Below, one piece after another: positions 17,664 to 25,417 of a DNA stretch of 33,479 nucleotides. The stretch lies in IMG/VR virus record IMGVR_UViG_3300007540_000047, positions 1-33,479 of that record. The stretch is one strand, 5' to 3'. Numbering within the stretch: the stretch's first letter is position 1; every line of letters begins with the position of its first letter. The translations under genes were made by a program, and so were the position numbers. Source of the DNA: a virus. The notes under the pieces are model-generated. The model did not search any database. It was not told where the DNA came from and was given only the letters and a program-made list of their open reading frames with translations.

Positions 17664-19417
17664 TATGTAATTCTCGTGTTGTTTATTTCAGCAGAGGTAA
17701 GGGGCGGCTGATTAAACGTGTTTGAGAATAGACTTTTTTTCCCGAACACATCATCAACATAATCCCTAACATCAAATCCTGGATCTTCTTCATTAATGTC
17801 TAGGTCGTTATGCCCCAGTATCTGCCCGCCTGGAAATGCTAGGTAGAAAGATCTACAGATTTCTTGGAAAGAAGACATTTGACTTCTCGTTAAAGACGCT
17901 GATGATCTATATTCTATGGGGTTTGGCGTTCCAGAAGCACAATTCAATCCACCCACAAATACAACGGCAAGACTTCTAGCATTATGTCCATTTATTTGAG
18001 CGTGTTCGCCTTCAATTCCAGAGGGTCTTCCACGTTGAACCGAACCATCTCTCCTAATGACATAATGATAACCAATACCATTATACCCCAATCCAACAAA
18101 CGCTCTGTTAATTTCCTCAGATCCAATGTTAGCGTTGGTATATGTATCGCTCCAATGAACAACCATTTCTGTAATTTCTCTGCTGACATTTTTAAATTCA
18201 GCTTCCAATTCTTCGACAGAAGATATGAATGAAAAAATATAGTCTTCCGCCCCAACTCCATTATTCCACCTAGAATTATCTTGCCCGACTCTAAATGGGT
18301 CTGCAAAAACGCTGTTGCTAGTGTCAACAATTACTGTACCCGCTACTGTAGTATCTAGATCTAACAAAAATTTATCAATTTGTTTTGTCGATTTACCGGT
18401 ACTTTTTCTTAAAATAGATAATGCCTCAACCCTTTCGCTGGGAGTTCCTTGTGCCAGCGCGGCAATTCGTTTTTGTTCTTTTGGTGGAACATCAACACCA
18501 GCATTTCGGAATATGTTTGCGACACTATTTGGGTCAACTTTTTGGACCAAATCTTGTGCAAAACCTAAATCTGATTTAGGAAAAATACGATCAACATCAC
18601 TTTGAAATTGATTTGTTTTATTGACAACACCAGCTCGAGTGTTCGAATAATCTCTCACTGATTCAAATAGATTTTTTGGATTAGTCGCTCCGGAAACAAG
18701 GTTCAACGTTTTTGATAAGTTAGAAACTGTTCCGCCATTGTTCATCATACTAGCAACGTCTGCTATAGCATTTGCACCCTCGGCGGAAACAGAATCGAGA
18801 GATAACTGTGAAGCAGTCGAACCATCAGTAATTGCGGTAGAAACCATTTGATCAACAACTGCTTGCGTTCTAGAGGAAATAGCATTGACGGCACTAGGAC
18901 TAGAGAACGCTCCGATCTTTCCAGGTAACGATCCTAAAGATTTTGTAATACCTTTTGCGTTAGCAGCAGAAATCATATTCTGCAAAAATCCTGGCGCTGC
19001 ACCAAGACCCGTCATTTTAGAGATTATAGTAGAGATATCAGTGGCAGGTCCAGGAGTTTTTATTATCTCATTTACATAACCGCTGTCTGAGTAACTAATA
19101 TTAATTGTAACTCCTGGGTTTATGTTGAGCGCACTAGTGTTAGTGTTTAATGCATTATTTATCATTCCAGGAGCAGCTTCCGAAGTTACTAATCCTTCGG
19201 TTGGATCTAAATTGATTGCACCAAGAACATCTGTTTTAGAACTAAGAGATTTAATTCCGCCAACCGTGTCACTTGTCTTTGCTCCCACTGCTGTCTGTTT
19301 TACAGCGGAAAACGTTTCTTTGGTTACGTCTGCAGCGGCATCAACAGAGCCATAAGATTTGATTACATTCTGAGGAAGTTTAACCGTTTCTTTTAATTTA
19401 TCTTTTGATATTGTCAT
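17663..19417 (-). CDS. hub-associated N-acetylmuramoyl-L-alanine amidase (Amidase_2 type)
   Basis: The 584-residue protein has a low-complexity Ser/Ala/Thr/Asn-rich N-terminal region (about 1-370) with no recognisable fold. An Amidase_2/T7-lysozyme/AmpD-like domain follows (about 385-565). Candidate zinc ligands are His421 (VVHWSDT), His536 (GHNDLD) and Asp545 (EDPGF), as in AmpD-type enzymes. The YHYVIRRDGSVQRGRP segment (about 450-465) and SLAVVFVGG (about 482-490) are the usual core strands. The basic residue expected before DPG is Glu here. It would cut the amide bond between muramic acid and the stem peptide, letting the tail tube through the wall. It lies between the OB-fold hub gene and the spike gene, coupled at both ends by TAATG, so it is probably the virion-borne wall hydrolase that replaces the gp5 lysozyme. 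Confidence 0.85.
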   Translation of the reverse strand: MTISKDKLKETVKLPQNVIKSYGSVDAAADVTKETFSAVKQTAVGAKTSDTVGGIKSLSSKTDVLGAINLDPTEGLVTSEAAPGMINNALNTNTSALNINPGVTINISYSDSGYVNEIIKTPGPATDISTIISKMTGLGAAPGFLQNMISAANAKGITKSLGSLPGKIGAFSSPSAVNAISSRTQAVVDQMVSTAITDGSTASQLSLDSVSAEGANAIADVASMMNNGGTVSNLSKTLNLVSGATNPKNLFESVRDYSNTRAGVVNKTNQFQSDVDRIFPKSDLGFAQDLVQKVDPNSVANIFRNAGVDVPPKEQKRIAALAQGTPSERVEALSILRKSTGKSTKQIDKFLLDLDTTVAGTVIVDTSNSVFADPFRVGQDNSRWNNGVGAEDYIFSFISSVEELEAEFKNVSREITEMVVHWSDTYTNANIGSEEINRAFVGLGYNGIGYHYVIRRDGSVQRGRPSGIEGEHAQINGHNARSLAVVFVGGLNCASGTPNPIEYRSSASLTRSQMSSFQEICRSFYLAFPGGQILGHNDLDINEEDPGFDVRDYVDDVFGKKSLFSNTFNQPPLTSAEINNTRIT

Positions 19418-20346
19418 TATCTACTCGTTGCCTGTTCATATGCAGTTGTGGCTAATTCAATCGCGAGGTTTTTTCCTCGATCAGTTGTTATCGAAGATTT
19501 AGTGATATTACCTCCAGCAATTGTGCGATCTTTCATATAATATCTACTTATCACATCTACAGAACCTCCATCTCCATCAATAACTTCGGTCTTTAATAAT
19601 TTAGAATTTGCTGGTGAAAACGTTGTCCTCAACTCATATAACACGAATTGAAGTTGAATCGAAAACCTAGTATTTAATTGTTTCTGAGAAAATTGTCCAG
19701 CAAATTGAAATAAAGCATTAAACCTACTTCCTCCACGAATCCATTTACCTATCCCGAAATATGGCGAATTTAAATTATCAGGATCATGCGTGACAAATTG
19801 TGAAATTGCCTCAATACAACCAGTTATTCCTGCTGCTTGTCTTGGCGTATAATTATTATCAATGAAGAACATCATACATTGACTTCTTCTTTTTGCAACA
19901 TTCACTTTAGGCAATTCATCGTCTTCGATGCTTTCTGTAACAGTATTAAGTTTTCTATCGGGATCATAGTTTGACTTGAACTGACTAAACGCTTTATCTT
20001 TTGAGGATTTTATCTGAACGTCTGTGGGAAATTCTAATTTGGTCATAGATCCCAACACTAAAGGTATTTGGGAAGACTTACCGTCCATGAATATTCCATA
20101 GACGAATGCTCCAGGAAGAACTTGCGGAATCCTTCCAATGCCCGAACTACCACCCTCAGTCAAAGGAAGCGCAACAGTCGCCCATGGCAAATCTGATTCG
20201 GGTACATTACCGCTATATGGATCATGTACGCCATGTATTCTTATTTTTATTCTTCCCTCTAGTCCAGGAGGAGGAGATGAATTGACGACGACTCCGATAA
20301 ACCAACGAGTTTCATCTCCATAATATTCGCTATTAACTGTCTTCAT
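19417..20346 (-). CDS. gp5-like hub OB-fold protein with a degraded tail-lysozyme domain
   Basis: Residues about 13-105 match the N-terminal OB fold of T4 gp5: RWFIGVVVNSSPPPGLEGRI, then GVHDPYSG, SDLPWATVALPL, GGSSGIG and GAFVYGIFMDG. Residues about 153-243 resemble the phage tail lysozyme family: MMFFIDNNYTPRQAAGITG, then a Gly-rich FGIGKWIRGG and QLQFVLYEL. In that family the catalytic Glu sits in a GNLxxES motif; here the segment reads GCIEAIS, so Ile181 replaces it and only Glu179 is nearby. The domain may be structural only. T4 gp5 (575 aa) combines OB fold, lysozyme and spike; here the OB part is a separate 309-residue protein. It is TAATG-coupled to the hub gene upstream and the amidase downstream. 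Confidence 0.8.
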   Translation of the reverse strand: MKTVNSEYYGDETRWFIGVVVNSSPPPGLEGRIKIRIHGVHDPYSGNVPESDLPWATVALPLTEGGSSGIGRIPQVLPGAFVYGIFMDGKSSQIPLVLGSMTKLEFPTDVQIKSSKDKAFSQFKSNYDPDRKLNTVTESIEDDELPKVNVAKRRSQCMMFFIDNNYTPRQAAGITGCIEAISQFVTHDPDNLNSPYFGIGKWIRGGSRFNALFQFAGQFSQKQLNTRFSIQLQFVLYELRTTFSPANSKLLKTEVIDGDGGSVDVISRYYMKDRTIAGGNITKSSITTDRGKNLAIELATTAYEQATSR

Positions 20347-21704
20347 TATTTACTGCTCGACAAATAGTCTTTGGTTAATTTAGTAATGTTCACAGAAGCA
20401 GAATGTTTGGTTCCTCTGAACATATGCCGAACCGCATAGATCAAATAATCGCCAGATTTTTGTCTATCCGTCAAACTTTCTGTGTCATTAACCTTTGCGT
20501 CGTCTACAGAAGATGCAAATTGGCAACGCATAATATCACCAACGCTAATTTTAGCATACATAAACGCCACGCCTGGAACAACAACATTCAACATGTTTCT
20601 ATATAATGCATTACGAATTGAGATGTTTTTTAATTTCAATGTGTGTTCACGAGAATCGGTAACGTCATGATATCCCTGAAACTTATCATATGTTCCCGAA
20701 GAAGTTATTTGATGATATACTTTTGAATCATATTGATCTGCGTATTTATTAATAAAGAACTGATTTTCATCAAAAACAGATTGAGAACTCTCAGGCGGTA
20801 TTAAATCTCGAGATTTCATCTCAGATAAAATGTCACGTATACTAAATCTATCTCTTGATGTTAATCCTGTTCCGATATCAGTATTGGTATATAAAGAACC
20901 CAAGGCACCTTTAGATACCATTTTCATAGAATCTTCAGAGGCACTCATCTTAAACCCCTCAATCAAAAAACTTCTTTGTTCTTCTGAAAGATCTTCTGAT
21001 TTCTGAGCCATTGCTGATGAATATATAAACGGTGTTCTACTATTGAAGGACGATTTTCCTAGCAATCCATCAAGAGATGCAATTCTTATATTATTATCAA
21101 AGACCGAAGAATAGGTGAAAAATGGTCCGCCAAGTTCGGTGGTTGCTCGATCCCGTATCCAATCAACAGCTTCGAGCGGATGCATATAGGGCACATTTAT
21201 TTTCCTCACGCCCTGCGCCGATTTTGTTAAATAAGACTGGTCTACGTTTTTATTTAACGAACCAACAAATATCTCGGTCATTATACCCTCGAGATATGCA
21301 GTATATGATTTACTGACTTTGATTAATTTGTCAAAGAAAAAATGTTCTTCGACAAGGGTTATCAGGTTCACTTCGGTTTTGTCATTGGTTCTTATGGTTT
21401 TTTCGATCTTTGTCATCAAAAAAGTTTTTTCTTTTCCTTCGGGACCACCAATTCTCGGTTCGTTAATATCAGCAACGCTGGAAATTTCAATTGTTATTTT
21501 CTCGGTTCCTCGAAAATTCAGTTTATCCATAATAGATTTATCATCTAACAGAAGAACAGTTCCCGTTAAGTATGGTTTCTCTAATGTTTCAAATAAATTT
21601 AATTCGCCGATCATCGCTCTTACGTCAATAGTCGCTGAACCCAAGCGTTCGGCAGAAATTTCTGCTTTAATAATTTTATATTGTTGCGAAATTTTTTGGG
21701 TCAT
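20346..21704 (-). CDS. baseplate central hub protein, gp27-like
   Basis: The 452-residue protein contains segments usual for gp27/gpD-type hub proteins. An N-terminal beta domain includes NLFETLEKPYLTGTVLLLDD (about 35-54) and later TEVNLITLVEEHFFFDKL (about 111-128). HPLEAVDWIRDRA (about 175-187) matches the conserved hub motif ahead of the second beta-barrel. The end has GDYLIYAVRHMF, typical of the last tube-domain strand. T4 gp27 (391 aa) forms the trimeric hub that holds gp5 and connects to the tube. Here the gene is directly upstream of the gp5-like OB gene (TAATG) and overlaps gp53 by four bases (ATGA). Assignment rests on motif style and position; I did not see strong residue identity to T4 gp27. 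Confidence 0.72.
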   Translation of the reverse strand: MTQKISQQYKIIKAEISAERLGSATIDVRAMIGELNLFETLEKPYLTGTVLLLDDKSIMDKLNFRGTEKITIEISSVADINEPRIGGPEGKEKTFLMTKIEKTIRTNDKTEVNLITLVEEHFFFDKLIKVSKSYTAYLEGIMTEIFVGSLNKNVDQSYLTKSAQGVRKINVPYMHPLEAVDWIRDRATTELGGPFFTYSSVFDNNIRIASLDGLLGKSSFNSRTPFIYSSAMAQKSEDLSEEQRSFLIEGFKMSASEDSMKMVSKGALGSLYTNTDIGTGLTSRDRFSIRDILSEMKSRDLIPPESSQSVFDENQFFINKYADQYDSKVYHQITSSGTYDKFQGYHDVTDSREHTLKLKNISIRNALYRNMLNVVVPGVAFMYAKISVGDIMRCQFASSVDDAKVNDTESLTDRQKSGDYLIYAVRHMFRGTKHSASVNITKLTKDYLSSSK

Positions 21705-22495
21705 GTTCTGAGCAACTTCTTAAACTCCCCGACCACAGAATCAGCAACTTCTGGTCTCAGAACAACTATTTCTTTGAGGTCTCTATTTTTCGCTTGAAAT
21801 CGATCTTTAACCGTAACCAACTTTTTACCAGAACGGTCCTGAGAATAAGGGTTAACGTCGACGTATTCTCCCTTAGAATCTTCGTAATGATGGGCAGCAT
21901 TATATTCTGCTTGTGACAACCAAACTGAAGCTACTTGGGTTATACTTCCGTCATCAAAAGATATTGAAGTTACTCCAGTAAAGTTATTTGGATATTCAGA
22001 AGGCGTTGCTCCAATTATTTGATAAGAATTTGCCTGACTGACATATACCTCTTTAAATCCATTAGGTTTTATGATTATCTGCCCCAGATCTAAATTTTTC
22101 TTTAAAACGGTGGCAAAATATCCAGTACTGGTTTTTACTTTGGTGCCTACTGGAAAACTAGTAGCAACGAAAGAGTCTGTGGTCATTGTATAATTTGGAT
22201 ATCTTTCGTACAGAACCTCATATTCTCTCTCAGAAGGCACCGGCCATCCAGACTCTCGCAATTTATCATTCATCAAAAAGAAAGTCCAGTAGTAATCGCT
22301 TGTGCCGTATAATTTATATGAAAGCGTATCGGGTCTTTCGTTGTCTAGGATAGTCTGTTTGGTATAAACAGAAATCTGTTCTTTCAATACATCAATTAAA
22401 TCAACTCCTGTTGAAATCTTTTGAAAATATACCAAAGGTTCATTATCACCAAAAGAATATTTTATTAATGGAAAATTTTTAAAAAAAGATGACAT
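21701..22495 (-). CDS. gp53: baseplate wedge protein gp53
   Basis: The 264-residue protein has the gp53 core: NERPDTLSYKLYGTSDYYWT (about 52-71), then FFLMNDKLRESGWPVPSERE (about 72-91). This lines up with T4 RPEELANAIYGNPQLYWVLL. T4 gp53 has 196 residues; the extra part here is a C-terminal extension (about 110-264), including a beta segment that may be an added domain. gp53 sits at the inner end of each wedge with gp25 and helps wedges close around the hub. The ATG overlaps the gp48 stop (TAATG), and its stop overlaps the hub start (ATGA). Confidence 0.88.
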   Translation of the reverse strand: MSSFFKNFPLIKYSFGDNEPLVYFQKISTGVDLIDVLKEQISVYTKQTILDNERPDTLSYKLYGTSDYYWTFFLMNDKLRESGWPVPSEREYEVLYERYPNYTMTTDSFVATSFPVGTKVKTSTGYFATVLKKNLDLGQIIIKPNGFKEVYVSQANSYQIIGATPSEYPNNFTGVTSISFDDGSITQVASVWLSQAEYNAAHHYEDSKGEYVDVNPYSQDRSGKKLVTVKDRFQAKNRDLKEIVVLRPEVADSVVGEFKKLLRT

Positions 22496-23538
22496 TAGTA
22501 TTTACCCTCGCTTATATCCGCTCTAGATAATGTTCTTGACTCTCTAAACGTCATAGAGATATCAACCTCTTGGAAATTTCCGTCTTTATGCATACCCATA
22601 GAAGTTGCATTGTATGTAGTAGAGAAATTTTCAAGGTAGCAAGGTAATAGTTTTGTTGCAACTGCTATATCATTATAAAACATTTTAATTAAAAATCTGC
22701 TAGGAAATCGATAACCAATGGGGATTGATCCAGAACCATCTTGTTCTTGACCCAAAAATAATTCTTCAGGATATAGTTCTGTTCGGAATAATTTAATAAT
22801 TTCTGTTATGTTACGCGCCTCTTTGGACGACTGCGGTATCATCTTAAAGGAGAATGAAAACGTTCGCATATTGACCGATTTAAATAATGCCCTTGTATTG
22901 GGATTTACAGTAATCCTTGTGGCGGATTTAACCCCAGCGGCAACTGCGTCCCCAGCCATACCACTAAGTTGCGTCGATACTAATTTGCCCACGCCATCAG
23001 AAGCGGGTCCAGTAAACTGATCAACCAATGAAGAAATCCCTTGCCCAACGCCTAGAGCGCGGCCGCCTTGTACAGCAGCTTCGGCAGCACCACCGCTCAT
23101 ACCAAGGTCTTGATTCTCATATTGAACCCCATCAGCAAATTGAATTGCTTGCGGTAAATATAGAGTAACTCTTCGTCCTGGTTGTACTTTGGGTTCTTTA
23201 AATGATCTTCTTCTTGGTTGCAACCCTTGCGTCTCTGCTTGTGCTCTTCTTTCTGCTTCCTCTTTCTGTTCTTGAGCTGTTTTCTTTATTAGATCTCCTC
23301 TCTCGTCTTTTTCATTATCTCTGGTGTTTTGGTCAACTTCTGAAGTAACGCCTGACAGTATTTCGCTAAAATTAGAAACGACTTCGTCGACTACAGAAAA
23401 AACAATTCTTCCTTTGTAATCAGAAACATCATCTACCGGAAAGGATAAATTAGTATCATCAGTTGGGTCTGAAGCAGTATAAGATCCGATGACTTTTTCT
23501 TGAGAAACATCAGAGTTTTGAGGTTGGGCGGTGGCCAT
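22495..23538 (-). CDS. gp48: baseplate tail tube protein gp48
   Basis: The 347-residue protein is close in size to T4 gp48 (364). The N-terminal 130 residues are polar and charged, with a KKTAQEQKEEAERRAQAE helix. A Gly/Ala-rich middle contains QGGRALGVGQGISSLVDQF. The C-terminal half carries the tube-like fold: RTFSFSFKMIPQSSKEARNI (about 225-244), then the end FQEVDISMTFRESRTLSRAD (about 322-341), matching T4 FTLEITMREIITLNRA. gp48 caps the hub and is the platform from which the tube polymerises. It is the first gene of the long minus-strand hub block and has a TATAAATA box 34 nt upstream. Confidence 0.85.
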   Translation of the reverse strand: MATAQPQNSDVSQEKVIGSYTASDPTDDTNLSFPVDDVSDYKGRIVFSVVDEVVSNFSEILSGVTSEVDQNTRDNEKDERGDLIKKTAQEQKEEAERRAQAETQGLQPRRRSFKEPKVQPGRRVTLYLPQAIQFADGVQYENQDLGMSGGAAEAAVQGGRALGVGQGISSLVDQFTGPASDGVGKLVSTQLSGMAGDAVAAGVKSATRITVNPNTRALFKSVNMRTFSFSFKMIPQSSKEARNITEIIKLFRTELYPEELFLGQEQDGSGSIPIGYRFPSRFLIKMFYNDIAVATKLLPCYLENFSTTYNATSMGMHKDGNFQEVDISMTFRESRTLSRADISEGKY

Positions 23539-23550
23539 TATAATGCACTC

Positions 23551-23558
23551 TATAAATA
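23551..23558 (+). promoter_or_regulatory. T4-type late promoter box TATAAATA for gp4 operon
   Basis: A perfect TATAAATA on the plus strand lies 30 nt before the gp4 ATG. It would start the rightward late block gp4 to tape measure. It faces the minus-strand box at 23573-23580 with 14 bp between them. Confidence 0.72.
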
Positions 23559-23572
23559 TTGGTGATTACGTT

Positions 23573-23580
23573 TATTTATA
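23573..23580 (-). promoter_or_regulatory. T4-type late promoter box TATAAATA for gp48 operon
   Basis: A perfect TATAAATA on the minus strand lies 34 nt before the gp48 ATG. Together with 23551-23558 it makes an inverted pair pointing at each other, so transcripts from the two promoters would start almost at the same base pair. Confidence 0.72.
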
Positions 23581-23588
23581 GTGAAAAA

Positions 23589-24080
23589 ATGGCATATTCT
23601 GGAAGATATAAACCCAAAAACCCAAGTAAGTATGCAGGTGACCCGACAATGGTTGTATATAGGTCAATGTGGGAAAAATATTGTATGATGCATTTTGATG
23701 GATCGTCTGATGTTAAATCATGGTCGAGCGAAGAAACCGTTATTCCTTATGTTTATGATGTGGATAAAAAGATGCATCGATACTATATGGATTTCAAAGT
23801 AACCTGGAGAGATGGTAGTGTCACATTGGTTGAAGTAAAACCAAACAAAGAAACCACACCGCCCAAAAAAGTTAATACTCGAAACAAGAAGTATCTGACC
23901 GAAGCACTCACCTATGTTAAGAATATGAACAAGTGGGAAGCAGCAAACGAATATGCAAAAGACCGTGGTTGGAGGTTTGAGATATGGACTGAGGTTGAGT
24001 TGAGAGAGAAGGGTATAATGAAGAAACCGCTCAAACCTCTGAAAAAACTGAAACCATATTCTAGAAAAAAGACTAAATAG
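23589..24080 (+). CDS. gp4: head completion protein gp4 (nuclease-like fold)
   Basis: The 163-residue protein matches T4 gp4 (150 aa) along its length: MAYSGRYKPKNPSKYAGDP at the start, then YRSMWEKYCM (about 24-33), VIPYVYD, RYYMDFKV and LVEVKPNKETTPP (about 81-93), and YVKNMNKWEAANEYAKDRGW. The pattern of Glu in the WEK helix, Asp in YMDFKV and ExK in VEVKP is that of a PD-(D/E)xK nuclease fold, as noted for the gp4/TnsA-like group. gp4 is needed for DNA-filled heads to join tails. I chose the ATG at 23589 because the protein then begins like T4 gp4 and follows the late promoter by 30 nt. An in-frame ATG at 23559 lies directly against the promoter box and is unlikely to be used. Confidence 0.93.
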   Translation: MAYSGRYKPKNPSKYAGDPTMVVYRSMWEKYCMMHFDGSSDVKSWSSEETVIPYVYDVDKKMHRYYMDFKVTWRDGSVTLVEVKPNKETTPPKKVNTRNKKYLTEALTYVKNMNKWEAANEYAKDRGWRFEIWTEVELREKGIMKKPLKPLKKLKPYSRKKTK

Positions 24081-24085
24081 TATTC

Positions 24086-24679
24086 ATGAGCAACTTATTT
24101 AAAACATTAGAACTGGCAGCGTTTAGGTCTGGGATCACCCCAAGGACAGCGCAGTCTCGCGATTGGTTTCGTAAAAAAGCACAAGCAATTCGTGGAGTTA
24201 ATCGCGAAGCGTTGATGAAAGAAGAAGAACTAAAGAAATCGAGTAGTGAAATCGCCGGACACATGTACATGTTCTTCTATGACCCCAAGACAAAGGATCA
24301 ACTTCCTTACTATGATAAATTCCCATTAGTGATTGTTGTTGGACCAGCACAGGGTGGTTTTTATGGATTAAACCTACACTATCTTCCCCAAACTTTGAGG
24401 GCGAAGTTCTTAGATGGGTTGTTGGATATAACAAATAATAAGAAATATGACGATTCGACCAAGTTTAAGTTGTCATACTCATTTTTAAAGAGATCATCAA
24501 AATTAAAGTATTTTGCCCCTTGCTTCAAACACTATTTAACTGATCACGTTAGAGGAAAGTTTGCAAAAGTAAGTGCTCCTGAATATGAAATTGCAGTATT
24601 TTTACCAACGGCAGATTGGGCTAAAGGTAATCCCAATAAAGTATACGCAGACTCAAGGAAAGTAATCAGTGGCATATAA
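24086..24679 (+). CDS. conserved T4-superfamily protein between gp4 and the tube gene
   Basis: The 197-residue protein has a basic N-terminal helical part (about 1-55) and then conserved-looking segments: MYMFFYDPKTKDQLPYYDKF (about 60-79), PLVIVV, GGFYGLNLHYLPQTLRAKFL (about 90-109), KFKLSYSFLKRSSKLKYFAP (about 126-145), KHYLTDHVRGKF and FLPTADW. This protein type occurs in many marine and other T4-like myoviruses, but I cannot name a proven function. In T4, gene 2 (DNA end protector) is next to gene 4, so a head or packaging role is possible from position only. It starts 5 nt after the gp4 stop and overlaps the next gene by 11 nt. Confidence 0.7.
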   Translation: MSNLFKTLELAAFRSGITPRTAQSRDWFRKKAQAIRGVNREALMKEEELKKSSSEIAGHMYMFFYDPKTKDQLPYYDKFPLVIVVGPAQGGFYGLNLHYLPQTLRAKFLDGLLDITNNKKYDDSTKFKLSYSFLKRSSKLKYFAPCFKHYLTDHVRGKFAKVSAPEYEIAVFLPTADWAKGNPNKVYADSRKVISGI

Positions 24680-25382
24680 TATAGAAGAAATGAAAAACCT
24701 AATATCTTCCGGTGGCGGAATTTCGAAGGCGAATCAGTACAGAATTGAACTGTCCGCAGAGAACAACGCAAAACGTTTAGATACGATGTGCCGTGCTGTT
24801 AATATGCCAGGAAGACAAATTCTTACCACAGAGCGTAGAATTGGCATAACCACGAAACTTATCCCTTATGGATATGCTAAAGAAAATGTTTCCATGACAT
24901 TCACTGTCCTTAACGATTCTTTTGTTAGGTATTATTTTGAGTCGTGGATGAACACGATTGTAAGTAACACTTCCTACGAAGTGGGTTATTATAACGATTT
25001 CACTCGACAAATCACTGTAAAGCAAATGGCCCCAAACCAAAACGTCGCAGAATTAAAAAAGAAAATAACACCGATCGGTAAAAATACTCAACAATCTAAC
25101 GACATTTCCGTTGGGCGATCAAATCAAGTAACTTCTCTTCCCGAACGAGTAATCTATACTTGCATTTTGGAAGAAGCATATCCCATATCAATAACAGGAA
25201 TAAATTATTCAGACAATTCTCAAGATATGCCTGTAGAGTTGACAGTGGAGTTTAGTTATAAAAATTGGAGAACAAATACTAGTGTCAATCAACAGGAGAG
25301 ATTACAACAATCTAATGCATTCAATAGAGGAAAATTAAAAATCTCAACACAAGCAGAAGCGGAGTTGGATAGGGGTATATAA
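24669..25382 (+). CDS. gp19-family tail tube-like protein, probably gp54 tube initiator
   Basis: The 237-residue protein is of the T4 gp19/gp54 tube family. It contains RLDTMCRAVNMPGRQILTTE (about 36-55), a strand pair IPYGYAKENVSMTFTVLNDS (about 65-84), FVRYYFESWMNTIV (about 85-98), a central YTCILEEAYPISITGINYSD (about 162-181) and a final strand MPVELTVEFSYKNWR (about 187-201), the usual tube beta-barrel signature. The start is GTG at 24669, preceded by the Shine-Dalgarno sequence AAGGAAA at a 7-nt distance, overlapping the upstream gene by 11 nt. An ATG eight codons in lacks a comparable site. Because it lies with hub genes and no sheath gene is near, gp54 (tube initiator) is more likely than the main tube gp19, but either is possible. 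Confidence 0.75.
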   Translation: MAYNIEEMKNLISSGGGISKANQYRIELSAENNAKRLDTMCRAVNMPGRQILTTERRIGITTKLIPYGYAKENVSMTFTVLNDSFVRYYFESWMNTIVSNTSYEVGYYNDFTRQITVKQMAPNQNVAELKKKITPIGKNTQQSNDISVGRSNQVTSLPERVIYTCILEEAYPISITGINYSDNSQDMPVELTVEFSYKNWRTNTSVNQQERLQQSNAFNRGKLKISTQAEAELDRGI

Positions 25383-25417
25383 TTTACAAAATGATTTTAT
25401 TATAAACGGAGAATGAA

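Noticed and set aside
23559-23588. Upstream start for gp4 at 23559
   Set aside because: It abuts the TATAAATA box, so the transcript would begin after it, and T4 gp4 starts with MAYSG as at 23589.
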